53,062 nt of DNA from Muribaculaceae bacterium (lineage in GTDB: Bacteria; Bacteroidota; Bacteroidia; Bacteroidales; Muribaculaceae): positions 1 through 53,062 of the forward strand of contig JAFLTQ010000020.1 in assembly GCA_022510385.1 (NCBI GenBank), read 5' to 3'. This document shows, piece after piece, positions 1 to 7,732 of the stretch (the stretch's first letter is position 1; each line of letters starts with the position of its first letter). The position numbers were made by a program, and so were the translations under genes. Below the pieces are notes generated by a model, which was not told the DNA's origin, did not search any database, and saw only the letters and a program-made list of their open reading frames with translations.

Positions 1-2
1 CA

Positions 3-224
3 AGGTGGTATGACAAGGTGGATAATCTCGATATGGGGCAGTTTAAAACTGTCACCGATACATTCCGTAATCACTACGATACAATCCTGAATTTCTTTAT
101 CTATAGATCAACAAATGCCGGAGCAGAATCTTTCAATGCCAAGGTCAAGGCCTTCATATCTCAATTTCGTGGTGTAAAAGATATCCCTTTCTTCCTTTTC
201 AGACTCTCCAAACTTTGTGCCTGA
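3..224 (+). CDS. ISL3-like transposase, C-terminal fragment
   Basis: The reading frame is open from the left window edge and ends at a TGA at 222-224, so only about the last 73 residues are visible. They contain an 'NAGAESFNAKVK' segment followed by an FRGVKDIPFF-type tail, a pattern typical of the C-terminus of ISL3 (IS204/IS1001/IS1165) transposases, where the final catalytic glutamate sits in the (N/G)xxEsFNxxIK motif. The methionine-like GTG at 18 is internal and is not the start. Function: DDE cut-and-paste transposition of the insertion sequence whose right end lies just downstream. Completeness cannot be judged because the 5' part is outside the window. Confidence 0.75.
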   Translation, partial: RWYDKVDNLDMGQFKTVTDTFRNHYDTILNFFIYRSTNAGAESFNAKVKAFISQFRGVKDIPFFLFRLSKLCA

Positions 225-293
225 TGTCTTTAACATCTATGCTTTCATGTTTAACATTTCAACCAGGTATTTACATTGACCCGAAATAGTGCC
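225..293. mobile_element. Right end of the ISL3-like insertion sequence
   Basis: Non-coding stretch after the transposase stop. It ends in a segment (about 270-293) whose complement starts GGCACTATTTCGGGTCAATG, a plausible terminal inverted repeat. The other end is outside the window, so the IR is inferred from position only. The similarity to the element right end (288-320) begins right here, suggesting the IS landed in or next to an attachment region. Confidence 0.45.
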
Positions 294-320
294 TAAGAGT
301 GTACTAAAACTTGGGAATAG
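288..320 (+). repeat. Degenerate element right-end sequence (fossil arm site)
   Basis: This stretch matches 10,529-10,562, the right end of element 1, over about 33 bp with a handful of mismatches, including the shared run ACTTGGGAATAG and one arm-like repeat GTGTACTAA (compare GTGTACCAA). It sits outside the leftmost att core, where original chromosome would be expected, so it suggests that a further related element once lay to the left and was lost or cut by the insertion sequence. Confidence 0.5.
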
Positions 321-331
321 AAAAAGAAGAA

Positions 332-370
332 GTGAGATAACTTAGTGAATTTCTTTTAGTTATCTCACTT
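332..370 (-). terminator. Hairpin next to left att copy (tRNA-type terminator)
   Basis: Near-perfect inverted repeat AGTGAGATAACT / AGTTATCTCACT beside the att core. The same kind of hairpin, different in sequence, sits at the same distance left of the other two att cores. Read from the tRNA-Leu strand it would follow the tRNA 3' end and be followed by a T-rich tract, so it is a tRNA terminator carried by each junction. Confidence 0.55.
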
Positions 371-375
371 CAGTT

Positions 376-388
376 GTGCCCTAAGCCG
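376..388 (+). repeat. att core, leftmost copy
   Basis: GTGCCCTAAGCCG, identical to the 3' end of tRNA-Leu at 33,912-33,924 and to the internal copy at 10,618-10,630. It marks the left end of element 1. Confidence 0.85.
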
Positions 389-484
389 TGACAGTCTTTC
401 TTGTCTTTACTTGTCCTAACTTGGTGATATTGAGGTGTGCTATCATTTTAATCTTCAATATTAAACAAATAAGACCAAGAAACC

Positions 485-503
485 GTGTCCAACCGTGTAC
501 CAA
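485..503 (+). promoter_or_regulatory. Predicted integrase arm sites, element 1 left end
   Basis: Two close repeats, GTGTCCAA (485-492) and GTGTACCAA (495-503), 10 bp apart. The same repeat pair with similar spacing is at the opposite end of element 1 (10,530-10,549). Position at both ends and helical spacing suggest arm-type integrase binding sites; binding is inferred. Confidence 0.5.
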
Positions 504-544
504 GGGTATTTCTTCTATTAAGGTAATCCCAAATTTACCTCTTG

Positions 545-577
545 TTGCAAAGATAATCAAATAAATCTGTAATTTTG
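545..577 (+). promoter_or_regulatory. Bacteroidetes-type promoter for the DpnII operon
   Basis: TTG at 545-547 and TAATTTTG at 570-577 match the Bacteroidetes -33 and -7 (TAnnTTTG) elements, with 22 bp between them. The predicted start of transcription is about 20 bases upstream of the dpnM-like GTG codon at 604. Confidence 0.55.
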
Positions 578-603
578 TAATCACCAACAAATTTTCTTTA
601 TTC

Positions 604-1551
604 GTGCCAGTACAGACAATCCATACTGTAAAGGGTAAACCTTTTTTGAAATGGGCGGGTGGAAAGACGCAATTGCTTCCCACCTTGGATTATTTTCTTC
701 CCAAAGATTTCCACAGACAAGAGGAAATAACCTACATAGAACCTTTTGTGGGTGGAGGTGCTATGTTGTTTTACATGATCCAGAGGTATGCCAATATAAA
801 AAAGGTTGTAATCAATGATATAAATCTTCATTTGGTAAAAACCTATTTAACTATTAAGGAACAACCCTTCTCTTTAATTGAACGCCTAACTAACATTCAA
901 GAGGAATATCGTAAATTTTCTAATGAGGATGACAAAAAGGATTTTTACTTGAATATTAGAGACCGCTTTAACAATGGTAATCTTGATGATATAGAAGAGG
1001 CGGCAAATATGATTTTTTTGAATAGAACTTGTTTCAATGGTTTATACCGTGAAAATTCAAAGGGATTTTTCAATGTTCCTTTTGGGAAATATGCCAATCC
1101 AACAATTTGTGATCATGATCTAATAATTGCAGACAGTAAACTGCTCCAAAATGCAATTATTTTACATGGTGATTTTTCAGAGACCTCTAAATACAGAGAA
1201 GGATATACCTTTTATTATCTTGACCCACCTTATCGCCCATTGGATGCCACGTCAAGTTTTAATTCTTATGTAAAAGAAAACTTTAATGATAATGAACAAA
1301 TCAGATTAAAAGATTTTTTTCAATCATTAAGTGGTGAGGGATGCTATACATTATTAAGTAATTCAGACGGTAAGGGGAGAAATGAAGAAGACGTATTTCT
1401 TGATAATCTATATAAGGATTTCTATATTGACAGAGTAAATGCAAAACGAGCAATAAATGCTAACGCCTCAAAGAGAGGTGTTTTAACGGAATTGCTTATT
1501 CGCAATTATAAAGAAACCAAAGGTTTTGATTTAGACCTTTTTAATAATTAG
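604..1551 (+). CDS. dpnM: DpnM-like DNA adenine methyltransferase (GATC)
   Basis: 315 aa, class alpha (D12) N6-adenine methyltransferase, expected to methylate GATC in double-stranded DNA and protect it from the nuclease encoded next door. Motifs in order: KWAGGK at residues 16-21 (motif X, SAM binding), EPFVGGG at 46-52 (motif I), FNGLYRENSKGFFNVPFG at about 144-161, a D12 hallmark, and catalytic DPPY at 207-210 (motif IV). The length fits Dam/DpnM enzymes. It uses a GTG start at 604, the first start in frame with the motifs and 27 bp after the -7 box. The nuclease gene starts 4 bp after its stop. Specificity is inferred from the DpnII-type partner genes. Confidence 0.88.
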   Translation: MPVQTIHTVKGKPFLKWAGGKTQLLPTLDYFLPKDFHRQEEITYIEPFVGGGAMLFYMIQRYANIKKVVINDINLHLVKTYLTIKEQPFSLIERLTNIQEEYRKFSNEDDKKDFYLNIRDRFNNGNLDDIEEAANMIFLNRTCFNGLYRENSKGFFNVPFGKYANPTICDHDLIIADSKLLQNAIILHGDFSETSKYREGYTFYYLDPPYRPLDATSSFNSYVKENFNDNEQIRLKDFFQSLSGEGCYTLLSNSDGKGRNEEDVFLDNLYKDFYIDRVNAKRAINANASKRGVLTELLIRNYKETKGFDLDLFNN

Positions 1552-1555
1552 AATA

Positions 1556-2374
1556 ATGACAGAATTTGAAGAATTTCTAAACCCATTGAAAGAGACACAT
1601 TTCTCTTTATCTGATTATGTAGATTTTCCAAAAGTAAGGGATAATGTTGAGAAAATCTCCATCAAATTAAACCAGTTGAATTATTTAATTGGGAAAGAGG
1701 ATATGGAACTTGCCGTAAAAAGATTATGGGAAGAAAATCCAAGGGTTTTTTCTGTCCTTGATATTTTAATTGCTATTCGCAAAAATGCTAAAAAGAAAGT
1801 AATTGATGAAGAAGGGAATATTCAGTTAATTTCCGATTATTTCAAAACACCAGCACAAGTTGTAGAATTTCTGAATAAAACTGGATTAACGGAAGTATTC
1901 CAAAATAAAGAAATCAAAAATTTAGTGGATTATGTTTTTGGGGTTGAGGTTGGATTAGATACCAATGCACGCAAAAATAGAAGTGGAGATATAATGCAAA
2001 AACTAATTGCTTCTATTTTTAAGGAGAATGGGGTTACATTCAGAGAGGAAGTATATTCTTCAGAATTTCCTCCAATAGTAAGTGCGTTGGGAACTGATAA
2101 GAAAAGATTTGATTTTGTAGTAGAAACGCCAAATATTACCTACCTTATAGAAGTAAATTTTTTCAGTGGAGGTGGTTCAAAACTTAATGAGGTTGCACGC
2201 TCTTTTCGCCAAATGGCAAGTAAGGTGAATGGTGTTGAAGGATATGAATTTGTATGGATTACAGACGGTATTGGTTGGAATGATGCTAAAAATAAGTTGG
2301 AAGAGGCATACAATCATATCCCAAACCTATATAATCTTACAACTATTAAACAATTTATAGATAAAATAAGATAA
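1556..2374 (+). CDS. dpnB: DpnII-type restriction endonuclease (GATC)
   Basis: 272 aa, matching the DpnII/MboI-like type II nuclease family, which cuts unmethylated GATC before the G. Recognisable blocks are GLDTNARKNRSG (133-144), RFDFVVE (184-190) and YLIEVNFFSGGGSKLNE (196-212), the conserved C-terminal core with the acidic metal-binding residues D186 and E199. It is an ATG-start gene between two GATC-type methyltransferases, 4 bp after the first and 2 bp before the second, so the three are surely co-transcribed. The order M-R-A differs from the dpnM-dpnA-dpnB order known in Streptococcus. No frameshift is seen, so it should be active. Confidence 0.87.
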   Translation: MTEFEEFLNPLKETHFSLSDYVDFPKVRDNVEKISIKLNQLNYLIGKEDMELAVKRLWEENPRVFSVLDILIAIRKNAKKKVIDEEGNIQLISDYFKTPAQVVEFLNKTGLTEVFQNKEIKNLVDYVFGVEVGLDTNARKNRSGDIMQKLIASIFKENGVTFREEVYSSEFPPIVSALGTDKKRFDFVVETPNITYLIEVNFFSGGGSKLNEVARSFRQMASKVNGVEGYEFVWITDGIGWNDAKNKLEEAYNHIPNLYNLTTIKQFIDKIR

Positions 2375-2376
2375 TA

Positions 2377-3252
2377 GTGATAAAATCATATTATAAATCA
2401 AATGAAAAGGATTTTACCATTGTCAATGGTAATACTTTTGACATACTCCCACAATTTGATTTTAAGTTTGATATGATTTTTGCAGACCCACCATATTTTT
2501 TATCAAATGGGGGAATAAGTTATCAATCTGGTAAAATTGTCTGTGTAGACAAAGGTGAATGGGATAAAGGTGGAACTTTTGAAACTATTCTTGAATTTAA
2601 TAGAAAGTGGTTATCTCTATGTAGAGATAAACTAAAGGATAATGGGTCAATATGGATATCTGGTACATATCATAATATTTTTGCCATTGCTCAATCACTA
2701 AATGAACTTGGATATAAAATTCTGAATATAATAACTTGGGAAAAAACTAATCCGCCACCCAATATCTCTTGCAGATTTTTCAAATATTCAACAGAATTTA
2801 TTATTTGGGCAAGAAAGTCTCCAAAAACACCTCATAAATTCAATTATGAACTTATGAAGGAGATAAATAATAATCAACAAATGACTGATGTTTGGAAATT
2901 ACCTGCAATTTCACGTTGGGAGAAATCATGTGGGAAACATCCAACTCAAAAACCATTATCATTATTGACAAGAATAATTTTAGCCAGTACGGATAAAGAT
3001 AATTGGATATTGGACCCTTTTGCTGGTTCTTCTACCACTGGTATTGCCGCTAATTTGTGTGGAAGAAGATATCTTGGTATTGAACAAGAAATAGAATTTG
3101 CTGATTTGGGAAAAAGGAGAAGAATAGAATTAGAGAATATTGGCATAAGAAAAGAATACTGTAAAAAAATACATGATTTGCAGTTTGCAGAATTACAAAA
3201 CAGTGTTTCGGAAGGAACTATTTTTTATGGTTCTGATTTACCAATAGACTAA
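2377..3252 (+). CDS. dpnA: DpnA-like second adenine methyltransferase
   Basis: 291 aa, class beta N6-adenine methyltransferase. Catalytic DPPY at residues 37-40 comes before the SAM-binding DPFAGSST at 213-220, and HPTQKP at 188-193 is typical of the class. In classical DpnII systems this enzyme methylates GATC also in single-stranded DNA, protecting DNA entering by transformation; by analogy it could protect an incoming or replicating single-stranded form of this element. GTG start at 2377, 2 bp after the nuclease stop. A rho-independent terminator follows, so it is the last gene of a three-gene operon. Confidence 0.87.
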   Translation: MIKSYYKSNEKDFTIVNGNTFDILPQFDFKFDMIFADPPYFLSNGGISYQSGKIVCVDKGEWDKGGTFETILEFNRKWLSLCRDKLKDNGSIWISGTYHNIFAIAQSLNELGYKILNIITWEKTNPPPNISCRFFKYSTEFIIWARKSPKTPHKFNYELMKEINNNQQMTDVWKLPAISRWEKSCGKHPTQKPLSLLTRIILASTDKDNWILDPFAGSSTTGIAANLCGRRYLGIEQEIEFADLGKRRRIELENIGIRKEYCKKIHDLQFAELQNSVSEGTIFYGSDLPID

Positions 3253-3274
3253 ATCTATATTATATCAAATCTAT

Positions 3275-3308
3275 AAAAATCCTTATGCAAATATGCATAG
3301 GGATTTTT
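3275..3308 (+). terminator. Terminator of the DpnII operon
   Basis: Inverted repeat AAAATCCTTATGCA / TGCATAGGGATTTTT with one wobble pair, 23 bases after the dpnA stop, ending in five T. Confidence 0.7.
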
Positions 3309-3336
3309 ACATGATCATGTAATATTATCTGCGTAT

Positions 3337-3399
3337 ACCAATAAGGGTGTGTCTTGTTGAGGGATTATAAAATTATGAACTCTGTAGACCGATAAGGGT
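3337..3399 (+). repeat. Direct repeats upstream of the polymerase-like gene
   Basis: ACCAATAAGGGT at 3337-3348 and ACCGATAAGGGT at 3388-3399, 51 bp apart, between the DpnII terminator and the polymerase-like gene. They could be operators or origin iterons; nothing more can be said from two copies. Confidence 0.4.
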
Positions 3400-3476
3400 A
3401 TCCCTTGGGGGAAAACTCCTCTTTTAATGATTTTTCTTTTTTTTGTTATTTTATATATTATAAGATATATTATATT

Positions 3477-5111
3477 ATGACGATTGAAGATAGAGTAAAA
3501 GAAATTTATGAAGTAGAATTTAATGAATTGATTATCAAACTAAAAGACTTGAATAAAGAACAAAGGAGTATTTTATATAAAGAACACATTGAAAAAATAT
3601 TTCCTAAATGCAAAAGAAAAATCAGTCTTGACCAATTCTTAAATGAAAACGTAAAACATAACCGTGAGAAGTTTAGACATTGTTTCTTGACTATTGGTTG
3701 TATTTTCTTTAACCCTTACAGTAACATGGGAAGAGAATACAACAAAAGAAGATTTATGAAATCTTGCGGTGTGAGTAGTGCCAATATCCCTCAAACCGTT
3801 ATGCTCGCCTTTTCTCTTATGGAATTTATAAAGAAAAGGAAATCAAATTATTCCAGTGGTTGTCACGGATATTATTATGAATTAGATTGGATAAAGTTTT
3901 TTCAAAGGAAAGAAATGGATATATGGCCTGCCGAACCAATAACTCATTTAGAAAATGAACATGATACAGACGATTTCTTTTCCGACATGGTAATTGTTGA
4001 AACAGATTTTTCAGATAAATTATTCACTGCCATTGAAAAGGATTGGTTGGTGGAAAAACAATTAAATACAATTTCCAAAATCAACATAGACACCAAAGAA
4101 TATAAACGCTTAATGAAAGAAAGAGAGGACATGGTCTTTGATGACAGTTTTATTGCGTGTCATAAAAAAAAGGAATTGAACAACCTTAATATGCTATATA
4201 GATTATATCATAAAAGTAAATCCGCATTTCATATCACCATTGATGGAGAAGAAGGGAGATTATATTCTGTAATGACAAATCTTAAATCCATATGGAGAAA
4301 GAAGATATTGCATATCGAAGGTGAAAGGTTGTGTGAGGTTGATTTATCTTCTCTGCATCCCACTTTATTCGCTCTTATGATATTGAAAGAACACTCCGAT
4401 ATTAAATCCGAGTGGTTGAATGCATGTTTAAGAGGTGATTTCTATAAATGGTGCATTGAAACTACTAATCTGACGGAGTTCTCACCCCAACAAATCATAA
4501 ATGAAATGTCGAACACAGTTAATGGTTTACGGATAAATAAAACTGCTTCTACAAAGAAATGTGCCGATAAACTGATTGAAACCATATCTGAAATTGAATA
4601 TGGTCTTGAAATCAATACTACTGACGTTTATGCTCTGTTGAAACCTGTGGTGAAGTCTTGGATAATGAAACTGTTGTTTTCCCATACAAAATTGTCTTCA
4701 ACACTAAAACTGCGAACTAATGAGAAACCTTCTATATATAAAATATTCTGCAACCGCTTTCTCACTTATCTGAAGGAACAAGAACCAGTATTTTATGAAA
4801 CGCTTGATTATTACAGAACCAAAGAAAATCTTAATCAAAGTAAGAAGAACCCCACTAAATCCGTCAGTAAATTGCCGTATGAGTTGCAGAAAGAAGAAGT
4901 GAGATTTATCAAGGAATGCCTTAAAAACATTGATAACGCTAATATAGAGTACGTCTATACCATACATGATGCCGTTGGGTCTGTTGCTTCTAATGGTTGT
5001 AAAATCAAGAAAATAATGGAAGATACCGCATTGAAAGTCTATGGTGTTAAACTACATTTGAAATTAAAGGTGAGTGAAGATTATGACCCATTAGGATTAG
5101 ATGCTGCATAA
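3477..5111 (+). CDS. Polymerase-like protein (family A palm), element 1
   Basis: 544 aa from the ATG at 3477; an upstream TTG (3405) only adds a hydrophobic non-conserved stretch, and the element-2 homologue also starts at the equivalent Met. Visible motifs fit the Pol I/T7 RNA polymerase fold: a (T/D)xxGR-like DGEEGRLY with GR at 260-261, motif A EVDLSSLHP with Asp289, a motif B-like KPVVKSWIMKLLFS, and motif C TIHDAVGS with Asp498. The spacing from GR to the motif A Asp (about 28 residues) is nearer to DNA Pol I than to T7 RNAP; the HDxxG of motif C is nearer to RNAP. Probably replicates or transcribes the element. It ends in Ala-Ala. Function is inferred; no exonuclease domain is recognised. 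Confidence 0.55.
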   Translation: MTIEDRVKEIYEVEFNELIIKLKDLNKEQRSILYKEHIEKIFPKCKRKISLDQFLNENVKHNREKFRHCFLTIGCIFFNPYSNMGREYNKRRFMKSCGVSSANIPQTVMLAFSLMEFIKKRKSNYSSGCHGYYYELDWIKFFQRKEMDIWPAEPITHLENEHDTDDFFSDMVIVETDFSDKLFTAIEKDWLVEKQLNTISKINIDTKEYKRLMKEREDMVFDDSFIACHKKKELNNLNMLYRLYHKSKSAFHITIDGEEGRLYSVMTNLKSIWRKKILHIEGERLCEVDLSSLHPTLFALMILKEHSDIKSEWLNACLRGDFYKWCIETTNLTEFSPQQIINEMSNTVNGLRINKTASTKKCADKLIETISEIEYGLEINTTDVYALLKPVVKSWIMKLLFSHTKLSSTLKLRTNEKPSIYKIFCNRFLTYLKEQEPVFYETLDYYRTKENLNQSKKNPTKSVSKLPYELQKEEVRFIKECLKNIDNANIEYVYTIHDAVGSVASNGCKIKKIMEDTALKVYGVKLHLKLKVSEDYDPLGLDAA

Positions 5112-5138
5112 TTTTTCCAAACAATTTATTGTTTTCAT

Positions 5139-5171
5139 GATCGCAGAAAAATTGTCTGCGGTCTTTTTTTT
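5139..5171 (+). terminator. Terminator after the polymerase-like gene
   Basis: GATCGCAGA / TCTGCGGTC stem (one wobble pair) followed by a run of eight T, 28 bases after the stop codon. Confidence 0.8.
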
Positions 5172-5199
5172 CGTTACGAAATACGCACGTAATTTTTTT

Positions 5200-5207
5200 T
5201 AACTTTG
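5200..5207 (+). promoter_or_regulatory. -7 box of the HTH-methyltransferase gene
   Basis: TAACTTTG matches TAnnTTTG. It lies only 9 bases upstream of the ATG at 5217, so the transcript would have an extremely short leader. No clear -33 box; the palindromic TTCGTTACGAA lies about 30 bases upstream. Confidence 0.45.
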
Positions 5208-5216
5208 TAACGGATT

Positions 5217-6131
5217 ATGAAAAATGATAAAATTTCATATAACGCATACCTTTCCGTAAAAGAAAATGCAGATAATAATAATGTTTCTGTATCTTCTATA
5301 AGACGATATATCAGAATTAACGGAATTGACAGAAAAAGAGATAATTCCATAATTATTCAAAGAAAAATAAAAGATGCTATTAAGAAAGAACCCAATATAT
5401 CATTGAGAAAGTTATCAAGAGAGTTAGGTTATTCTTTGAATACAATAAAGAAATATCTATGCTCCTCTATTAGTGTATCAAATAATGATAGCGAGAAACT
5501 GTCAACTTTTGACACATCAAAGAAAAAGTTTATCATTTCCACAGTAAGTTATAGTCAAGACGAGATTTTGAATAATATTCTCCGTCTATATATATCTAAT
5601 TTCAGATTTGAATGCGATATTACTTATTCTATTGGCGTTTTTTATAAAAGAATACCACAACCATTATTAAAATTTGATAAATATCCCCAAACAGAAGATA
5701 CACTCCCATTAACAGATGTCTTTGCTCTCCCTAACAATTCAATATCTTCTATGATCATGGATTTACCATTTATGATTTGCGGTAATTATCCATCACAAAA
5801 TTTTCCCTCTGACGTATACATGGCAACTCGTTTTAATTATTTCAAATCGCCAGAAGAACTTTATCAAACTAATGTTGAAATGGTTGATTTGATACATGAT
5901 AAATTAAAAAAAGGTGGAATTTTTGTTGCCAAGACAATGGACATAATTTTTACTGGTAAACAACATTGGGTATCTAATTTTCTGATTAACACTGCTACTG
6001 AAAGAGGATTTGAGTTGGTGGATACTTTTATACTAATTGCAAAAGGAAAGTTGCTCCGTGCTGACGGTTGTATTCAACGTCACGCAAGAAAATTCCATAG
6101 TTATTTCCATGTGTTCCGTAAGAAAAAATAA
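5217..6131 (+). CDS. HTH-fused DNA methyltransferase-like protein
   Basis: 304 aa. Residues about 1-85 form two predicted helix-turn-helix segments (NNNVSVSSIRRYI and PNISLRKLSRELGYSLNTIKKYL). From about 130 it resembles small N6/N4-type methyltransferases common in Bacteroidetes mobile elements: FECDITYSIGVFYK opening, catalytic DLPF at about 183-186 in place of DPPF, a KKGGIFVAKTMD strand and a C-terminal SYFHVFRK. No classical FxGxG SAM motif is evident, and the second position of the catalytic tetrad is Leu, so specificity and even activity are uncertain. It is the only gene after its own promoter; the HTH part suggests sequence-specific targeting or autoregulation. Confidence 0.6.
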   Translation: MKNDKISYNAYLSVKENADNNNVSVSSIRRYIRINGIDRKRDNSIIIQRKIKDAIKKEPNISLRKLSRELGYSLNTIKKYLCSSISVSNNDSEKLSTFDTSKKKFIISTVSYSQDEILNNILRLYISNFRFECDITYSIGVFYKRIPQPLLKFDKYPQTEDTLPLTDVFALPNNSISSMIMDLPFMICGNYPSQNFPSDVYMATRFNYFKSPEELYQTNVEMVDLIHDKLKKGGIFVAKTMDIIFTGKQHWVSNFLINTATERGFELVDTFILIAKGKLLRADGCIQRHARKFHSYFHVFRKKK

Positions 6132-6367
6132 TAAAATTTGACCTCCATATTCTTATATTTTATACTCTGAATAATACAAAATTTTCATTATAATTAAAGA
6201 TATAAACCTAATCCCTAATATTTGATTTTCAGATATATACAAAGTTGTTCTCTAATATAGGTGTTATTTATACAAATCTATTTAATAACCAAAGTATAAC
6301 CTTCGGAGTGTGTTTATTAAATTACGAAAAAACTCTCGTAAATATATTATATGCAATTCTGAAAACT

Positions 6368-6484
6368 ATGCCTTACGTTATGGATTATGATACATTCACC
6401 GCACAAGAACCCAAGACGCAGTCGTATTTGGGTCGCCTTGATGACTGTACCGTAGACGACGAAGAAGAATGTGAAGAAGAATAA
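6368..6484 (+). CDS. Small acidic ORF, unknown
   Basis: 38 aa from the ATG at 6368, ending in an acidic tail (DDEEECEEE), in front of a strong bidirectional terminator. A longer frame starting at 6245 adds a low-quality N-terminus. No family is recognised. An acidic peptide of this kind could be a DNA mimic, but that is speculation and the ORF may not be translated. Confidence 0.3.
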   Translation: MPYVMDYDTFTAQEPKTQSYLGRLDDCTVDDEEECEEE

Positions 6485-6514
6485 ATCTTCAATTTTAATA
6501 TCATATAATAACTG

Positions 6515-6548
6515 AAAAAACCGTGAAAGAAACTCTCTCACGGTTTTT
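6515..6548. terminator. Bidirectional terminator
   Basis: Stem AAAACCGTGAAAGA / TCTCTCACGGTTTT with A- and T-tracts on both sides, between convergent genes ending at 6484 (+) and 6567 (-). Confidence 0.85.
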
Positions 6549-6566
6549 ACTTTATACATGAAACCT

Positions 6567-6740
6567 TTAATGTTTATTCAAATCTTCTTCAACAAATTGT
6601 TGGAACTTTTTGACTTCGGTTGCCAACGCTCTTTCAATTTTCTCGGGATCTTTATCCATTTGTTCACGGTGTTCCTTAATATACTCCGCTCTGCTTTTTA
6701 ATGTCTTGTAAACATAGTCAGGGTCAAACAACGGTATCAT
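6567..6740 (-). CDS. Small partner protein of the paralogous module, element 1
   Basis: 57 aa, charged and mostly helical (starts MIPLFDPDYVYKTL, ends EEDLNKH). Its ATG overlaps the stop of the upstream 145-aa gene (ATGA at 6737-6740), typical of translational coupling. In element 2 the homologues of the 145-aa gene are likewise each followed by an overlapping small gene (29,367-29,738 and 28,607-28,906), although those small proteins share no obvious sequence with this one. No known family is recognised. Confidence 0.6.
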   Translation of the reverse strand: MIPLFDPDYVYKTLKSRAEYIKEHREQMDKDPEKIERALATEVKKFQQFVEEDLNKH

Positions 6741-7174
6741 ACTGCCACCTCCTTTCCGTATTTATATTGTGGATAATATCTTGTTATAAAATCTTCACTC
6801 AAGATTAAATTATCGTCAATTTCATTTTCATTTGCTACAAATGGTGTATCATTTTCAACCAGTAGATATTGTTGTGCTGCTTCCTTGTTTTCCGAGTATG
6901 TCTTGATTTGAAAAAGAAAGTCTGTAACAGAAAACCAAGAACCATTAGTATCTGTCCATAGATATCCATCTTCTGAAATAGAACCACCCCTTTCGGTGAA
7001 CCTTTGGACTGCTATCAAATACGCATTATACACAACCACCTTTTTTATAAAATCCTTATTCTGACGCTCTGTCCTTTTATATAACCACCCATAAATGTTA
7101 CTTACCACCCCCTTGTTGTCTGTTATGGTCAAGGGTGTTTTTAATATGACCATTCCATCATATCCTTCACTCAT
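6737..7174 (-). CDS. Conserved element protein, module family member 1
   Basis: 145 aa, not recognised as a known family. It shares a pattern with two element-2 proteins (28,890-29,330 and 29,722-30,216): an N-terminal hydrophobic strand, a central IYG(W/L) turn, a helix ending in yL.., a GG.i....W segment and a C-terminal (L/F)(I/V)(L/I)S..(F/L)I.RY. Such conservation across two elements points to a backbone function rather than random cargo. No transmembrane segment or catalytic motif is seen. It starts at the ATG at 7174 and is translationally coupled to the 57-aa gene. A toxin-antitoxin, anti-repressor or anti-defence role is possible but unsupported. Confidence 0.65.
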   Translation of the reverse strand: MSEGYDGMVILKTPLTITDNKGVVSNIYGWLYKRTERQNKDFIKKVVVYNAYLIAVQRFTERGGSISEDGYLWTDTNGSWFSVTDFLFQIKTYSENKEAAQQYLLVENDTPFVANENEIDDNLILSEDFITRYYPQYKYGKEVAV

Positions 7175-7300
7175 AAAATCTAAATTATTGTATATGATAT
7201 TTATGGGTCTGCCAGTATTTCAGACATAAATATCTCAAATTACCTTCCTCATAACTTGATTTTACCACTGGTATTTTTGCCAGTGGTTTTTATTTTTTTT
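7175..7300 (+). ncRNA. Candidate small RNA ending in a strong terminator
   Basis: No gene fits here, yet a plus-strand terminator (ACCACTGG / CCAGTGGT, then a long T run, 7264-7300) follows a 14-bp-arm hairpin at 7196-7234 (GATATTTATGGGTCTG / CAGACATAAATATC). The coding gene on the left is on the minus strand, so the terminator has no protein gene to terminate. Element 2 has an equivalent orphan terminator at 30,425-30,460. A short structured RNA transcribed opposite the module genes would explain both. No promoter is identified. Confidence 0.35.
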
Positions 7301-7407
7301 AAGGTATTGATTAACTTTTCTTTTTTTTGACGAAAAACGAAATAAATTAAAAATATTAAATATCAATTTTTTGCTACGCTTATTGCCCCCTTATCCGTTC
7401 ACAATTT

Positions 7408-7429
7408 TTACGAAAGAATTACGAAAGAA
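7408..7429 (+). repeat. Tandem 11-bp repeat TTACGAAAGAA
   Basis: Two perfect adjacent copies of TTACGAAAGAA, one helical turn apart, upstream of the small HTH gene. Similar TTACGA repeats lie upstream of the 16,499-17,506 gene in element 2. Candidate operator. Confidence 0.5.
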
Positions 7430-7511
7430 TTATGATACTGCGTTCTGAAAAAACATTTACATTATTAACTTTAAATAACTTTAAATCAGATATTTATAAA
7501 ACATAATTAGG

Positions 7512-7519
7512 TAATTTTG
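7512..7519 (+). promoter_or_regulatory. -7 box of the recombinase operon, element 1
   Basis: TAATTTTG, a perfect TAnnTTTG, 30 bases upstream of the ATG at 7550. The AT-rich sequence upstream has no clear TTTG -33 box. Confidence 0.5.
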
Positions 7520-7549
7520 TAATGAAATAATAATTATGAATGTAAAGTA

Positions 7550-7732
7550 ATGAGAGAAAAAAGTCTAATTAAAAATCCAGTGGGAAGACCAGTAAAAGAT
7601 AAATCTGATTATTTAGAAGATTATCATTATTCAATTGCTCTATTATTGGATAATATAAGTATAAGAAAAGTTGCAGAAATCACTGAACATAGTGTTTCAA
7701 CGATATTAAAACTGAAAAAAATGTTTTTATGA
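7550..7732 (+). CDS. Small HTH protein resembling a resolvase DNA-binding domain
   Basis: 60 aa. After a basic start it contains GRPV followed by ISIRKVAEITEHSVSTILKLKK, which looks like the C-terminal helix-turn-helix of serine resolvases/invertases (GRP.....SIRKIA...GVS.ST..R..K) without any catalytic domain. Its stop overlaps the ATG of the next gene (ATGA at 7729-7732), and a serine recombinase follows 190 bp downstream. It could compete for or regulate the recombinase's sites. The element-2 gene at the same place encodes an unrelated 66-aa protein. Confidence 0.6.
   Translation: MREKSLIKNPVGRPVKDKSDYLEDYHYSIALLLDNISIRKVAEITEHSVSTILKLKKMFL

Noticed and set aside
3405..3476. Extended N-terminus of the element-1 polymerase-like protein (TTG start)
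   Set aside because: The extra residues are not shared with the element-2 homologue, which also starts at the equivalent Met.
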